Assembly (NCBI RefSeq): GCF_001580025.1
Contig: NZ_LSZO01000066.1
Span: 1-35,005, forward strand
Source: Ventosimonas gracilis
GTDB taxonomy: Bacteria > Pseudomonadota > Gammaproteobacteria > Pseudomonadales > Pseudomonadaceae
DNA length: 35,005 nucleotides
Direction of reading: 5' to 3'
In this document: positions 18,856 through 30,377 of the stretch, piece by piece
Position numbering within the stretch: position 1 is the first letter of the stretch
Layout: every line of letters begins with the position of its first letter
Program-made: the position numbers and the translations under genes
Notes under the pieces: model-generated
Seen by the model: the letters and a program-made list of their open reading frames with translations, nothing else
Database searches by the model: none
Told to the model about the DNA's origin: nothing

Positions 18856-19623
18856 CTAAAACGTATTTTTCCAATGGCGTAAATAAGCAAATACCGCTTG
18901 CGGCGTTTTATCTTTAATCGGCAATGGCTCAGCAAGCGCAGGTAAATGACAGCGTAAAAAAGGATTGGTTTGCCGCTCAATCGCCAAGGTGGACGGCAAA
19001 CTGATACCGCCTTTTTCACGCAAATCCATCACTTCGGCGAGGCGCTGCTTAATATGCAGATTGTTCGGCTCTGCCGCGGCGGCAAAGCGCAAGTTACTAA
19101 GCGTGTATTCGTGAGCGCAATAAACGGCCGTGTTATCCGGCAATGCGGCTAGTTGCATCAGTGATTGGTACATTTGTTCGACTGTGCCTTCAAATATCCG
19201 TCCGCAACCGGCGGCAAATAGCGTATCGCCACAAAATAGTGAAGGCCTTTGTTTATCTTCGTGGTAATAGGCGATATGCCCGCGCGTATGACCGGGTACG
19301 GCGAGTATTTGCAACTCAAGGCCAAGTACCGTGATCACTTCGCCACCCGTTAAGCGCTGGTCACAATCAGGGATGCTTTCATTGGCCGGGCCAAAAACAC
19401 GGGCATTGGTGGCTTGTTTGAGGCGTTTAACGCCGCCGATATGATCGCCGTGATGGTGCGTGATCAAAATATCGGTAAGCTGCCAGCCGTTATGCGCCGC
19501 CAGCCAATCGGACGCCGGCGCAGCATCGCCGGGGTCAACCACGGCGCATTGTTTTTGCGCGTGATTTTGCAGCAGCCACAGGTAGTTATCGGTAAAGGCG
19601 GGCAGTGGGCTAAGGGTTATCAT
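18856..19623 (-). CDS. gloB: hydroxyacylglutathione hydrolase (glyoxalase II)
   Basis: 255 aa, standard size. The metallo-beta-lactamase metal site is [10 protein letters not shown] (H56, H58, D60, H61), with further ligands in [25 protein letters not shown] and [11 protein letters not shown], the last a glyoxalase II signature. The enzyme hydrolyses S-lactoylglutathione to lactate and glutathione in methylglyoxal detoxification. It is divergent from the methyltransferase gene with only 58 bp between starts; the gloB / methyltransferase / rnhA order is shared with pseudomonads, where dnaQ usually follows. No strong ribosome site is seen before the ATG at 19623, but the protein starts exactly where the family does. 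Confidence 0.96.
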   Translation of the reverse strand: MITLSPLPAFTDNYLWLLQNHAQKQCAVVDPGDAAPASDWLAAHNGWQLTDILITHHHGDHIGGVKRLKQATNARVFGPANESIPDCDQRLTGGEVITVLGLELQILAVPGHTRGHIAYYHEDKQRPSLFCGDTLFAAGCGRIFEGTVEQMYQSLMQLAALPDNTAVYCAHEYTLSNLRFAAAAEPNNLHIKQRLAEVMDLREKGGISLPSTLAIERQTNPFLRCHLPALAEPLPIKDKTPQAVFAYLRHWKNTF

Positions 19624-19681
19624 GGCGGTTTTATCTTAAATAGGCGGTTATGCTGTCTTATGGTAACGGAGGTAAGCGGCG

Positions 19682-20446
19682 ATGACTGAACCTTTCCCCG
19701 CAGTATGCTCTGCCGATGAGACCGCGCGTGTTCAATTGCTGCAAAGCGCCCGTGCTTGGCTGGCAGGAACGCTCGGCCAGCAGCTTTTGCAACAGGAGCG
19801 TTTACTGCTGGCCGAAGAACTGCCGCGTCTTGTCGGTAATTATCTGGTGCACTATGGCCCGTCGCCGGAACGCGCAAACAATGAGGGCGCGCCGCGCTTT
19901 CGCGTGCATCTGGGCGCGAATTTGCCAGGGGTGGATGTGGTCTGCGACGAGCAGGCTTGGCCTTTGCTCGACCACGGCGCCGATGCGGTCATTGTTCAGC
20001 ACGGGCTGGATTTTTGCTTGTCGCCACATGGCCTGCTACGCGAAGCGGCTCGCTGCGTGCGGCCAGGCGGACAGCTTTGGATTATCGGCTTAAATCCGTG
20101 GAGCGCTTGGGGGCTGCGTCATTGGTTCGCCCAAGATGCCCTGCGTGATGCACGTTGCATTGGCGCTTCAAGGGTTGCCGATTGGCTGCACCTGCTCGGC
20201 TTTGCGCTGGAGAAACGCCGCTTTGGCGGCTATTGTCCGCCGCTTTCGGGCGCACTGTGGCAATCGAAAAAACCCGCGTTGGAGCGCGGATTGACCCGTC
20301 TGCCGCTGTTTGGCGGTGGTTTTTATCTGTTGATGGCACGCAAAATCGGCGTGGGACTGCGCCCATTGCCCAAGCCCAAACGTGCGCCGGTCGGCAAACG
20401 GGTGCCGATACCTTCCTTAAACAACGAAACCGACAGGAACGATTAA
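19682..20446 (+). CDS. SAM-dependent methyltransferase-like protein of the gloB-rnhA cluster
   Basis: 254 aa. The middle of the protein resembles class I methyltransferases of the type 11 kind: HGLDFCLSPHGLLREAARCVRPGGQLWIIGLNPWS contains the post-motif helix and the RPGG turn. A canonical glycine-rich motif I is not obvious, so SAM binding is inferred from the family and position. The substrate is unknown. GGAGGT lies eight bases before the ATG at 19682. The stop is immediately followed by the rnhA ATG. Homologues in this position are widespread in Gammaproteobacteria next to rnhA and gloB. Confidence 0.8.
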   Translation: MTEPFPAVCSADETARVQLLQSARAWLAGTLGQQLLQQERLLLAEELPRLVGNYLVHYGPSPERANNEGAPRFRVHLGANLPGVDVVCDEQAWPLLDHGADAVIVQHGLDFCLSPHGLLREAARCVRPGGQLWIIGLNPWSAWGLRHWFAQDALRDARCIGASRVADWLHLLGFALEKRRFGGYCPPLSGALWQSKKPALERGLTRLPLFGGGFYLLMARKIGVGLRPLPKPKRAPVGKRVPIPSLNNETDRND

Positions 20447-20887
20447 ATGGCGGATAACCGCATTGAAATTTTCACCGATGGCGCTTGCCAAGGTAATCCC
20501 GGACCCGGCGGCTGGGGCGTTTTGCTGATTTACCCGGACGGACGCGAGCAGGAGCTTTATGGCGGCGAAGCGGCGACCACCAATAACCGTATGGAAATGC
20601 TCAGCGCCATTCGCGCTTTGGCGTTTTTAGAACAACCGGCCACTATTCGCCTCTCCAGCGACTCGCAATACCTTATTCGCGGCATTAACGAATGGCTGCC
20701 CAACTGGAAGAAACGTAACTGGCGCACCGCCAGCGGCAGCGCGGTAAAAAATATCGACCTGTGGCAAGCCTTGGATGCACAGATGGCGCGTCATCAGCAG
20801 ATTGAATGGTGTTGGGTGCGCGGCCATAACGGTCATCCCGGCAACGAACGCGCCGACCAACTGGCAAGACGGGGCGTGCCCAAGTAG
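20447..20887 (+). CDS. rnhA: ribonuclease HI
   Basis: 146 aa, close to the 155 aa of E. coli. The catalytic carboxylates D11 ([16 protein letters not shown]), E50 (NNRMEM), D72 (SSDSQY) and D137 (ERAD), and H127 in RGHNGH, are all present, as is the basic handle [12 protein letters not shown]. It cuts the RNA strand of RNA-DNA hybrids. The ATG follows the methyltransferase stop without a gap, so expression is coupled. The usual dnaQ neighbour is missing; a convergent 5'-nucleotidase follows 6 bp after the stop. Confidence 0.98.
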   Translation: MADNRIEIFTDGACQGNPGPGGWGVLLIYPDGREQELYGGEAATTNNRMEMLSAIRALAFLEQPATIRLSSDSQYLIRGINEWLPNWKKRNWRTASGSAVKNIDLWQALDAQMARHQQIEWCWVRGHNGHPGNERADQLARRGVPK

Positions 20888-20893
20888 GGCGCG

Positions 20894-21790
20894 TTATTCG
20901 TTGCTGACGCCGTGCGGCACGTGGCCGGTGACAACATGACCGCGTGCTTTTTCGCAGTGCCCGACCTGGTCGTCAAAGAACATATCGGCGGCGAAGGCTT
21001 CCAGAATCGCCGATTTTTCCAGCCCCCCTAAGAAAAACGACTCATCAAGGCGGATATTCCAGTCGCGCAGCGTGCGAATCACCCGTTCATGCGCAGGCGC
21101 AGAGCGCGCCGTCACCAGCGCCGTGCGGATGGGGCTGTCGCCTGCGGGAAACTCCTGCTGCAAACGGTGCAGCGCGGCGAGAAACGGCTTAAACGGCCCA
21201 CCGCGCAGAGGCTCTTTGGCCGCATCCTGTTCATGATGTTGAAAAGCCTCAAGGCCGCCCTGCTGATAAACGCGCTCGGACTCATCGGAAAACAGCACCG
21301 CATCACCGTCAAAGGCAATGCGCAGTTCGTTGTTTTGTGCACGGCGCGCGCCGCCAGACAAAATGGTCGCCGCGGCGAAACCCGCCGCCAGCGCACTACG
21401 TACATCATCGGCGTGGGTAGAAAGAAACAACTGACAGCCAAAGGCCGACAAATACGGGTCTGGGCTGTGCCCGCTCACAAAGGCGGCGCGGGAAATGCCA
21501 AGCTGATAATGCTGGATGGAATTAAACGCACGCAGCCCGGTATCGGCACTGTTGCGTGAAATCAGGATGACCTCAACCGGTGCGCGCTCAAGCTGGCTAT
21601 TGAGCGCGAGGAGTTTTTTCACCAGCGGGAAGGCATCGCCCGGCGCTAAAATCTCGTCTTCGTGCTCAATCTGATATTGGCGGTAGGCTTCTACGCCTTG
21701 GCTTTCAAAGACTTGGTGACTTTCCGTCAAATCAAACAGCGCCCGTGAGGAAATCGCCAGTACCAGCTTGTCGTCAAGTGCTTTGGCCAT
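20894..21790 (-). CDS. 5'-nucleotidase, cytosolic NT5C1-like family
   Basis: 298 aa, matching the bacterial 5'-nucleotidase family (PF06189) related to vertebrate cytosolic 5'-nucleotidase I. Characteristic stretches are LVLAISSRALFDL at the N-terminus, ILISRNSADTGLRAFNSI, IAFDGDAVLFSDE (a HAD-like DxD) and MFFDDQ near the C-terminus. It is expected to dephosphorylate nucleoside monophosphates in the cytoplasm. AAGGAG is eight bases before the ATG at 21790, which fixes the start. It is divergent from the DAHP synthase gene and convergent with rnhA. Confidence 0.88.
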   Translation of the reverse strand: MAKALDDKLVLAISSRALFDLTESHQVFESQGVEAYRQYQIEHEDEILAPGDAFPLVKKLLALNSQLERAPVEVILISRNSADTGLRAFNSIQHYQLGISRAAFVSGHSPDPYLSAFGCQLFLSTHADDVRSALAAGFAAATILSGGARRAQNNELRIAFDGDAVLFSDESERVYQQGGLEAFQHHEQDAAKEPLRGGPFKPFLAALHRLQQEFPAGDSPIRTALVTARSAPAHERVIRTLRDWNIRLDESFFLGGLEKSAILEAFAADMFFDDQVGHCEKARGHVVTGHVPHGVSNE

Positions 21791-21822
21791 AGTCGCCTCT
21801 CCTTAAAAATACTTGTGCAATA

Positions 21823-21852
21823 TTGCCTCGCTCTGGGCGAACAGGCTATAAG
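21823..21852 (+). promoter_or_regulatory. probable sigma-70 promoter of the DAHP synthase gene
   Basis: TTGCCT (21823-21828) and TATAAG (21847-21852) are 18 bp apart; the -10 matches five of six consensus bases and the -35 four. Transcription would begin about 30 bases before the ATG at 21889. Confidence 0.55.
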
Positions 21853-21888
21853 GTGCGCCTTAAACCTTATTTTGTGATTGCCCCGCCC

Positions 21889-22965
21889 ATGACTGATTTA
21901 CCGATTGATGACCTTAACGTGGCTTGCAACGAAACCCTGATACCCCCTGCCCTGCTCAAGCGCGAGCTTCCATTGAGCGAAGCGGCCAGACAAACCGTAG
22001 CGCATGGTCGTGATGTGATCCGCGCGATTTTGGACGGCACAGACCCGCGCCTGTTTGTGGTGATTGGCCCGTGCTCCATTCATGATTTAAAGGCGGCGCA
22101 CGAATACGCGAAGCGCCTTAAAGTGCTGGCAGAAGAGGTCAAGGACACGCTCTATCTGGTGATGCGCGTGTACTTTGAAAAACCGCGCACCACCGTGGGT
22201 TGGAAGGGGCTGATTAACGACCCGTATCTGGATGATTCGTTCAAGATTGAAGACGGTCTGCGCATTGCCCGCCGCTTGCTGCTCGATTTGGCAGAAATGG
22301 GACTGCCCACGGCGAGCGAAGCGCTTGACCCGATTTCACCGCAGTATTTGCAGGATTTAATCAGTTGGTCGGCCATTGGTGCGCGTACCACCGAATCACA
22401 AACCCACCGCGAAATGGCCTCTGGCTTATCCTCTGCGGTCGGCTTTAAAAACGGCACAGACGGCAGCTTGACCGTTGCTATTAACGCGCTGCAATCGGTA
22501 CAAAGCCCGCACCGTTTTTTGGGGATTAACCAGCAAGGCGGCGTATCCATCGTCACCACCAAGGGCAACCCTTACGGCCATGTGGTGCTGCGCGGTGGCA
22601 ATGGCAAGCCCAATTACGACTCGGTCAGCGTTGCCGTCTGCGAGCAAGAGCTGCGCCGCGCCGGTATCAAGCCCAATATCATGATCGATTGCAGTCATGC
22701 CAACTCCAACAAAGATCCGGCGCTGCAACCTTTGGTGATGGATAACGTCGCCAATCAGATAGTCGAAGGCAATGAATCGATTGTTGCGCTCATGGTAGAA
22801 AGCCACTTAGGCTGGGGTAATCAATCGATACCGCAGGATTTATCGCAGCTTAAATACGGTGTTTCGATTACCGATGCCTGCATCGACTGGAATAGCACCG
22901 AAAACAGCCTGCGCAGCATGCACAGCAAACTGCAAAAGGTGCTGCCAAAGCGGCAGCGTAGCTAA
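21889..22965 (+). CDS. aroG: 3-deoxy-7-phosphoheptulonate (DAHP) synthase, class I
   Basis: 358 aa class I (AroF/AroG/AroH-type) enzyme that condenses phosphoenolpyruvate and erythrose 4-phosphate, the first step of the shikimate pathway. Visible motifs include the FVVIGPCSIHD loop, LVMRVYFEKPRTTVGWKGLINDP, SWSAIGARTTESQTHREMASGLS, GFKNGTDG and IMIDCSHANSNK. MTDLPIDDLNVACNE closely matches the N-terminus of pseudomonad enzymes, so I use the ATG at 21889; a start at 21823 would fall inside the promoter. No good ribosome site precedes this ATG. Which amino acid inhibits it cannot be read off, so the symbol is the family name rather than an isozyme claim. Its stop abuts that of the next gene on the other strand. 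Confidence 0.95.
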   Translation: MTDLPIDDLNVACNETLIPPALLKRELPLSEAARQTVAHGRDVIRAILDGTDPRLFVVIGPCSIHDLKAAHEYAKRLKVLAEEVKDTLYLVMRVYFEKPRTTVGWKGLINDPYLDDSFKIEDGLRIARRLLLDLAEMGLPTASEALDPISPQYLQDLISWSAIGARTTESQTHREMASGLSSAVGFKNGTDGSLTVAINALQSVQSPHRFLGINQQGGVSIVTTKGNPYGHVVLRGGNGKPNYDSVSVAVCEQELRRAGIKPNIMIDCSHANSNKDPALQPLVMDNVANQIVEGNESIVALMVESHLGWGNQSIPQDLSQLKYGVSITDACIDWNSTENSLRSMHSKLQKVLPKRQRS

Positions 22966-23244
22966 TCAGCTGTCTTCTAGCGGCTGCGAGCGCTGCATAT
23001 AGCGCTCGACATAAGAGCAAGAAGGAATGACTTGGTACTGCATCTGCTCGGCCCAAGCCAGCGCCTGTTCGGTCAGCGCGGCGGCAATACCGCGTTTGCG
23101 TAAGTTTCCGGGGACAAATACGCGGTAAATATCCAAGGTCTGCTGCCCCAATTCCAGATAAGCCAAATAAGCCTGCGCACCGTCTATCACTGCCTCAAAG
23201 CGGTGCGCCTGTTGGTCATGAAAAATAGATACCCCTTCGCTCAT
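22966..23244 (-). CDS. GNAT-like N-acetyltransferase, small YjdJ/NATD1-type
   Basis: 92 aa, the size of the small COG2388-type acetyltransferases that carry only the core GNAT fold. The acetyl-CoA-binding region is VFVPGNLRKRGIAAALTEQALAWAEQ, preceded by strands AYLAYLELGQQTLDIYRV, and the protein ends in the typical CSYVERYM. Substrate unknown. The ATG at 23244 has AGGGG eight bases upstream and is preferred over an in-frame start nine codons earlier. Its stop codon directly abuts the DAHP synthase stop on the opposite strand. Confidence 0.85.
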   Translation of the reverse strand: MSEGVSIFHDQQAHRFEAVIDGAQAYLAYLELGQQTLDIYRVFVPGNLRKRGIAAALTEQALAWAEQMQYQVIPSCSYVERYMQRSQPLEDS

Positions 23245-23280
23245 CGCAAGTCCCCTTAAGTTACGCTGCAAGGTCTTATT

Positions 23281-23494
23281 GCAGGCCTGCGCTACTTTGA
23301 AAGTAGTACAAAGGCGTGGTAAACCTTATCCATAAGACTTACTGGATAACTGCGGCAAAATACCGCAAATACCCAGCAGACTCAAACGCTGGTATGTAAC
23401 CGTTTTGCACACTCTCCCCATCACAGTTACAAAAGACAGCATAACAAGCACTGCCAATCATGGCGCTATCGTGGTAGTTTTAGCGCCATTTTTT
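23281..23494 (+). ncRNA. candidate structured small RNA ending in an intrinsic terminator
   Basis: No protein frame is visible between the start of the GNAT gene (23244) and zipA (23539), but the plus strand contains a chain of hairpins: perfect palindromes GCAGGCCTGC (23281-23290) and CTACTTTGAAAGTAG (23292-23306); TTATCCA/TGGATAA (23326-23332 with 23343-23349); TGCGG/CCGCA (23351-23355 with 23363-23367); ATA-c-CCAGC/GCTGGTAT (23369-23377 with 23388-23395); an unpaired A-rich stretch (about 23425-23455); and a nine-pair terminator stem followed by Ts. There is no upstream plus-strand gene for the terminator to serve. The 5' end is uncertain: the first two palindromes could be promoter or operator rather than RNA. 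I match it to no known family. A zipA leader with an attenuator is the alternative. Confidence 0.5.
23460..23494 (+). terminator. rho-independent terminator upstream of zipA
   Basis: ATGGCGCTA (23460-23468) pairs perfectly with TAGCGCCAT (23481-23489) over a 12-base loop, followed by five more Ts (23490-23494). The reverse strand lacks a T-tract, so it works only in the plus direction. It ends 44 bp before the zipA ATG. Confidence 0.85.
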
Positions 23495-23538
23495 ACGGGT
23501 CATATTGAAGTGCCCATCATCATCTTAAGGTAGGGGTT

Positions 23539-24300
23539 ATGCAAATCGGACTGCGTGAATGGCTGATGGTCTTGGGGGGAGTGCTGCTCGCCTTTATCCT
23601 GTTCGACGGCTGGCGACGCATGCGCAGTCGAAGTGACCGCATAAACTTTGATTTGGATAAGCCATTTAGGTTTTCCGATGAAAACGACCCGCCGCCAGAA
23701 GCCCGCGTATCCAGTAACAAGGCGCAGCCGCTAAATGACGACCAAGACCTGCTGCTGCCTTCAGTGCACGCCAGTGACCCTGAGCATCACCGCAGCGCCT
23801 TGCGGCATCCTGCGCCAAAGACCGAAGAACCCCCACCTCCCGCCCAGTCTGCCCCCAACGAGGCTAAAACCTTTGACGATGTGCTGGTTATCCACGTGCT
23901 CGCCAAGGATGGCAAAGGCTTTTTCGGCCCGGAGCTATTGCAGTGCGTTTTGGAAAGCGGACTGCGCTTTGGTGAGCGGGAAATCTTCCACCGTCACGAA
24001 AGCAAGGCCGGACATGGCGAGGTGTTGTTTTCCATGGCCAACGCGGTCAAGCCCGGCACCTTTGATTTGGCCGAAATGGATCTTTGCTATATTCGCGCCG
24101 TCGCCTTTTATCTGCTGCTACCAGGGCCGCACAATCCCAAGGCCGCCTTTAGTGAGATGCTCGCTGCGGTTCGCAAGCTCGAAAGCGAGCTGGGCGGCGA
24201 AGTCAAAGACGACCAGCACAGCGTACTCACCGCGCAGACCATCGAACATTACCGCCAGCGCATCGGCGAATTTGAACGCAAAAAACTGCTTAACCGTTAA
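23539..24300 (+). CDS. zipA: cell division protein ZipA
   Basis: 253 aa. One N-terminal membrane segment (about residues 5-24, EWLMVLGGVLLAFILFDGW) is followed by a basic patch, a Pro/Gln/Glu-rich linker (about 45-110) and a globular C-terminal FtsZ-binding domain (about 112-250; VIHVLAKDGKGFFGPELLQ begins it). ZipA tethers the FtsZ ring to the inner membrane and is characteristic of Gammaproteobacteria. The family is often preceded by smc and followed by ligA; ligA is here 15 bp downstream, but smc is absent and a terminator-ended non-coding stretch lies upstream. The ribosome site is AAGGTAGGGG. Confidence 0.95.
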   Translation: MQIGLREWLMVLGGVLLAFILFDGWRRMRSRSDRINFDLDKPFRFSDENDPPPEARVSSNKAQPLNDDQDLLLPSVHASDPEHHRSALRHPAPKTEEPPPPAQSAPNEAKTFDDVLVIHVLAKDGKGFFGPELLQCVLESGLRFGEREIFHRHESKAGHGEVLFSMANAVKPGTFDLAEMDLCYIRAVAFYLLLPGPHNPKAAFSEMLAAVRKLESELGGEVKDDQHSVLTAQTIEHYRQRIGEFERKKLLNR

Positions 24301-27568
<3,268 letters not shown>

Positions 27569-27624
27569 CCCGCTTGCCGAAGAGTTATGATTTCGTCCCC
27601 TTTAGCACAGATTTAGAGCCTTTT

Positions 27625-29019
27625 ATGTCCGGTGAACAACACAGCCCGTCGCGCGGCGGGCGATTTAATGAAGCGGTCGATGCTTTTGTCGAGCGCTTTA
27701 CCGCTTCAGTGGGTTTTGACCAGCGCCTGTGGCGGCATGACATCCAAGGCTCGATAGCGCACGCGAGCATGTTGGCAGAGATTGGCGTACTCACCAAAGA
27801 CGAGTGCGAGGCCATCCATAACGGCCTTAACCGCATTGCCGGAGAAATCGAACGCGGTGAGTTTATCTGGCGCATCCAGGATGAGGATGTGCATATGAAT
27901 ATCGAAAAGCGCTTAACCGCGCTGATCGGCGAGGCGGGTAAAAAGCTGCACACCGGACGCAGCCGCAATGACCAGGTCGCCACCGACATTCGCCTGTGGC
28001 TGCGTGATGAGATCGACCAAATCCTTAAGACATTAACCCGTCTGCAACAGGGGCTGTTAAATCAGGCCGAAGCGCACGCCGATTGCATCATGCCCGGCTT
28101 TACCCATTTGCAGACCGCACAACCGGTCACCTTCGGCCATCATCTTTTAGCCTGGTTTGAGATGCTCTGCCGCGACCGCGAGCGCCTGCTCGATTGCCGT
28201 CGTCGAGTGAACCGCATGCCGCTCGGCAGCGCCGCGTTGGCCGGTACCAGTTACCCGATTGACCGTGAAATCACCTGCCGCCTGCTGGGCTTTGAGGCGA
28301 TTTGCGCCAACTCCTTAGATGCGGTGGCCGACCGCGACTTTGCCATTGAGTTTTGCGCAGCGGCCTCGCTCTGTTTACTGCACCTTTCGCGTTTTTCCGA
28401 AGAATTAGTGCTGTGGACTTCGGCGCAGTTTCAATTTATCGAACTGCCGGATCGCTTCTGCACCGGATCATCCATCATGCCGCAGAAAAAAAACCCGGAT
28501 GTGCCGGAACTGGTTCGTGGCAAATCGGGGCGCGTATTTGGCGATTTAATGAGCCTTTTAACCCTGATGAAAGGCCAGCCGCTCGCTTACAACAAGGACA
28601 ATCAAGAAGATAAAGAGCCACTGTTTGACGCCGCAGACACCTTGCATGATTGCCTGCGCGCCTTTGCCGATATGCTCACCAATATTCGCCCGCTGCGCGA
28701 AAACATGCTCGAAGCGGCGCGGCGCGGCTTTTCCACCGCAACGGATTTAGCCGATTACTTGGTGCGCAAGGGCTTGGCCTTCCGTGACAGCCATGAAATT
28801 GTCGGCGCAGCGGTGCAATATGCCGCCGCACAAAACAAGGATTTAGCCGAATTACCCTTAGAAGCATTGCAAGGCTTTAGCGCGGCCATTGAGGCGGATG
28901 TGTTTGCCGTATTGACGCTGGAAGGCTCAGTCGCCGCGCGCGACCACTTAGGCGGCACCGCCCCTGCCCAAGTACGCGCCGCCGTAATACGCGGGAGGCA
29001 ACGACTGGCGGATGGCTGA
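27625..29019 (+). CDS. argH: argininosuccinate lyase
   Basis: 464 aa, normal length. The fumarase/lyase superfamily signature is [12 protein letters not shown] and the arginine-pathway features [16 protein letters not shown] and [16 protein letters not shown] are intact. It splits argininosuccinate into arginine and fumarate, the last step of arginine synthesis. The start at 27625 ([14 protein letters not shown]) matches family N-termini; an in-frame start at 27520 would overlap cysM by about 50 bp. The 56-bp gap after cysM leaves room for a separate promoter, but I see no clear one and no arginine-repressor box. Confidence 0.97.
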   Translation: MSGEQHSPSRGGRFNEAVDAFVERFTASVGFDQRLWRHDIQGSIAHASMLAEIGVLTKDECEAIHNGLNRIAGEIERGEFIWRIQDEDVHMNIEKRLTALIGEAGKKLHTGRSRNDQVATDIRLWLRDEIDQILKTLTRLQQGLLNQAEAHADCIMPGFTHLQTAQPVTFGHHLLAWFEMLCRDRERLLDCRRRVNRMPLGSAALAGTSYPIDREITCRLLGFEAICANSLDAVADRDFAIEFCAAASLCLLHLSRFSEELVLWTSAQFQFIELPDRFCTGSSIMPQKKNPDVPELVRGKSGRVFGDLMSLLTLMKGQPLAYNKDNQEDKEPLFDAADTLHDCLRAFADMLTNIRPLRENMLEAARRGFSTATDLADYLVRKGLAFRDSHEIVGAAVQYAAAQNKDLAELPLEALQGFSAAIEADVFAVLTLEGSVAARDHLGGTAPAQVRAAVIRGRQRLADG

Positions 29020-29026
29020 GTGTTTC

Positions 29027-29044
29027 TCTCCCATCAATGGGAGA
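29027..29044. terminator. perfect hairpin between convergent argH and DUF4340 genes
   Basis: TCTCCCAT (29027-29034) pairs with ATGGGAGA (29037-29044) over a two-base loop. It sits between stop codons 32 bp apart and shares its CTCCCAT/ATGGGAG core with the first hairpin at 7306-7372. No T-tract on either side, so termination is inferred from position. Confidence 0.5.
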
Positions 29045-29051
29045 AGCGCCG

Positions 29052-30080
29052 CTACTCAGATTCAGCCTTTGCCGTCAGTGCTTTAGGCAGCGCCTCAAAC
29101 AGTGTTTGCCCGGCAAAATCTTCAATCCGCCAAACCCAATGGCGACCCGCCGGCAGCCAGGCGGCGGGGGCGTTGCTTTCGTCTGTAAAGCTCAGCCAAT
29201 ACGCGCCGCTTGGCCCTTCTTGTGCCGATTTTTGCTGAAACAACTTGCCGGTCAAGCGCTCTTGTTCAAAGCCGCTAATGGAAAAATCCAGCAGCGCCGT
29301 GCTGTCTTCGGGCAATTTTGTTTTCACTTCGCTGAGATTAAGCGCCGCAAACAAACGCGAAAGGCGGGCGCTCGCATCTTGCACAGCAGGCATTGCGGTA
29401 TCGCCTGCTGGTTTGACTTTAAACGGCTCATCGGCTTTATCGCGTGAAAGCTGCAAGCTTTTATAGCCGTCTTGCTCCTCGGTAAAGGAAAGCTCAATGG
29501 CCTTAATCTCATCGGCTGGAATGCTGCTAATACGCCGGTTAATCCAGCCTAAAAAAGTATCCTGCGGCAAGGGGATGCCTTGGTCAATCAACCAGACCTG
29601 ATTATCCGAAGCCAAACGCACCAACTGCCCATCGCCCTGCTGCGCGGCTTTGCCGACCAGCAGTTCCAGCGCGGGCGCTCCCTTAAACTCAAGGCGAATG
29701 CGCGTTGCCCCTCCCTCGCCCTGCTCAGCCAGATTAAGCCTTGCGTGCTGCTCGGCTCGCCGGGTTTTCGCTTCCACGGTTTTTGCCTCAACCAGCGCTC
29801 TTAGCAGACTGCCGACCGTGCTGACAGCGGCCGGATAAGCCTTATCCGCCTGTTCGGGCAGGGGAAGCTGCCAGTGATCGCCCTTTTTGGCGAGTTTTAG
29901 CAGCGGCTCATTGGGGCGCATGACTTCAATCTGCGTGATCCTCTCCGTGCGCCCTTGCAGGGCAGGCAGCAGCAGCTTTCCTGCCGTATCGGAGACCGCG
30001 GGCGTTTTTTGCAGCCCCAGCCAGCCACCGGTTAGCAACACCATCAATGCGGCGCTAATCGCCAGCGTTTTGCCTTTCAT
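29052..30080 (-). CDS. DUF4340 domain-containing protein of the ABC-2 / GldG operon
   Basis: 342 aa. One N-terminal membrane segment (about residues 7-25) anchors an otherwise soluble, presumably periplasmic, protein with DUF4340 features such as WLIDQGIPLPQDTFLGWINRRISSIPADEIKAIELS. Genes of this family stand at the end of operons encoding an ABC ATPase, an ABC-2 permease and a GldG-like protein, exactly as here, and are thought to belong to that complex; the transported substrate is unknown. GAGGA lies six bases before the ATG at 30080. The toxin-antitoxin pair separates it from its gldG-like partner. Confidence 0.85.
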   Translation of the reverse strand: MKGKTLAISAALMVLLTGGWLGLQKTPAVSDTAGKLLLPALQGRTERITQIEVMRPNEPLLKLAKKGDHWQLPLPEQADKAYPAAVSTVGSLLRALVEAKTVEAKTRRAEQHARLNLAEQGEGGATRIRLEFKGAPALELLVGKAAQQGDGQLVRLASDNQVWLIDQGIPLPQDTFLGWINRRISSIPADEIKAIELSFTEEQDGYKSLQLSRDKADEPFKVKPAGDTAMPAVQDASARLSRLFAALNLSEVKTKLPEDSTALLDFSISGFEQERLTGKLFQQKSAQEGPSGAYWLSFTDESNAPAAWLPAGRHWVWRIEDFAGQTLFEALPKALTAKAESE

Positions 30081-30104
30081 CGTTTTCCTCTTGATTACGC
30101 GCCG

Positions 30105-30377
30105 TTACTGGTCGAACAGGTCGGCATGTCGCCCGTTGCGTTCAAAGCGCACCGTTACGCCGTCAATTTTGTAGATAAGAAGCCAATCCGGCTCAATATG
30201 CGCTTCGCGGAAATGGCTCCAGCGCCCTTTTAATGGGTGGTCTTTCCAGCGGGCGGCAAGCGGCGCGGCGTCAATCAGCAGCTGCATCAGTTCGCGCAGT
30301 TTATCCATATCTTTGCCGCGCTTTTGCGCCGTGCGTAAATCCCGCTTGAACTGGCCACAATAATAGGGCGTGCGCAT
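30105..30377 (-). CDS. yafQ: type II toxin YafQ, mRNA interferase
   Basis: 90 aa RelE-fold ribosome-dependent ribonuclease. The residues used by E. coli YafQ for activity all appear, shifted by three: H47, H60, D64, W65, H84 and F88 (motifs HFREAHIEPDWLLIYK and RNGRHADLFDQ). Full length and intact, so the toxin is probably functional. Its ATG overlaps the last base of the antitoxin stop codon (TGATG), ensuring coupled translation and excess antitoxin. It is embedded in an ABC transporter operon on the same strand. Confidence 0.95.
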   Translation of the reverse strand: MRTPYYCGQFKRDLRTAQKRGKDMDKLRELMQLLIDAAPLAARWKDHPLKGRWSHFREAHIEPDWLLIYKIDGVTVRFERNGRHADLFDQ

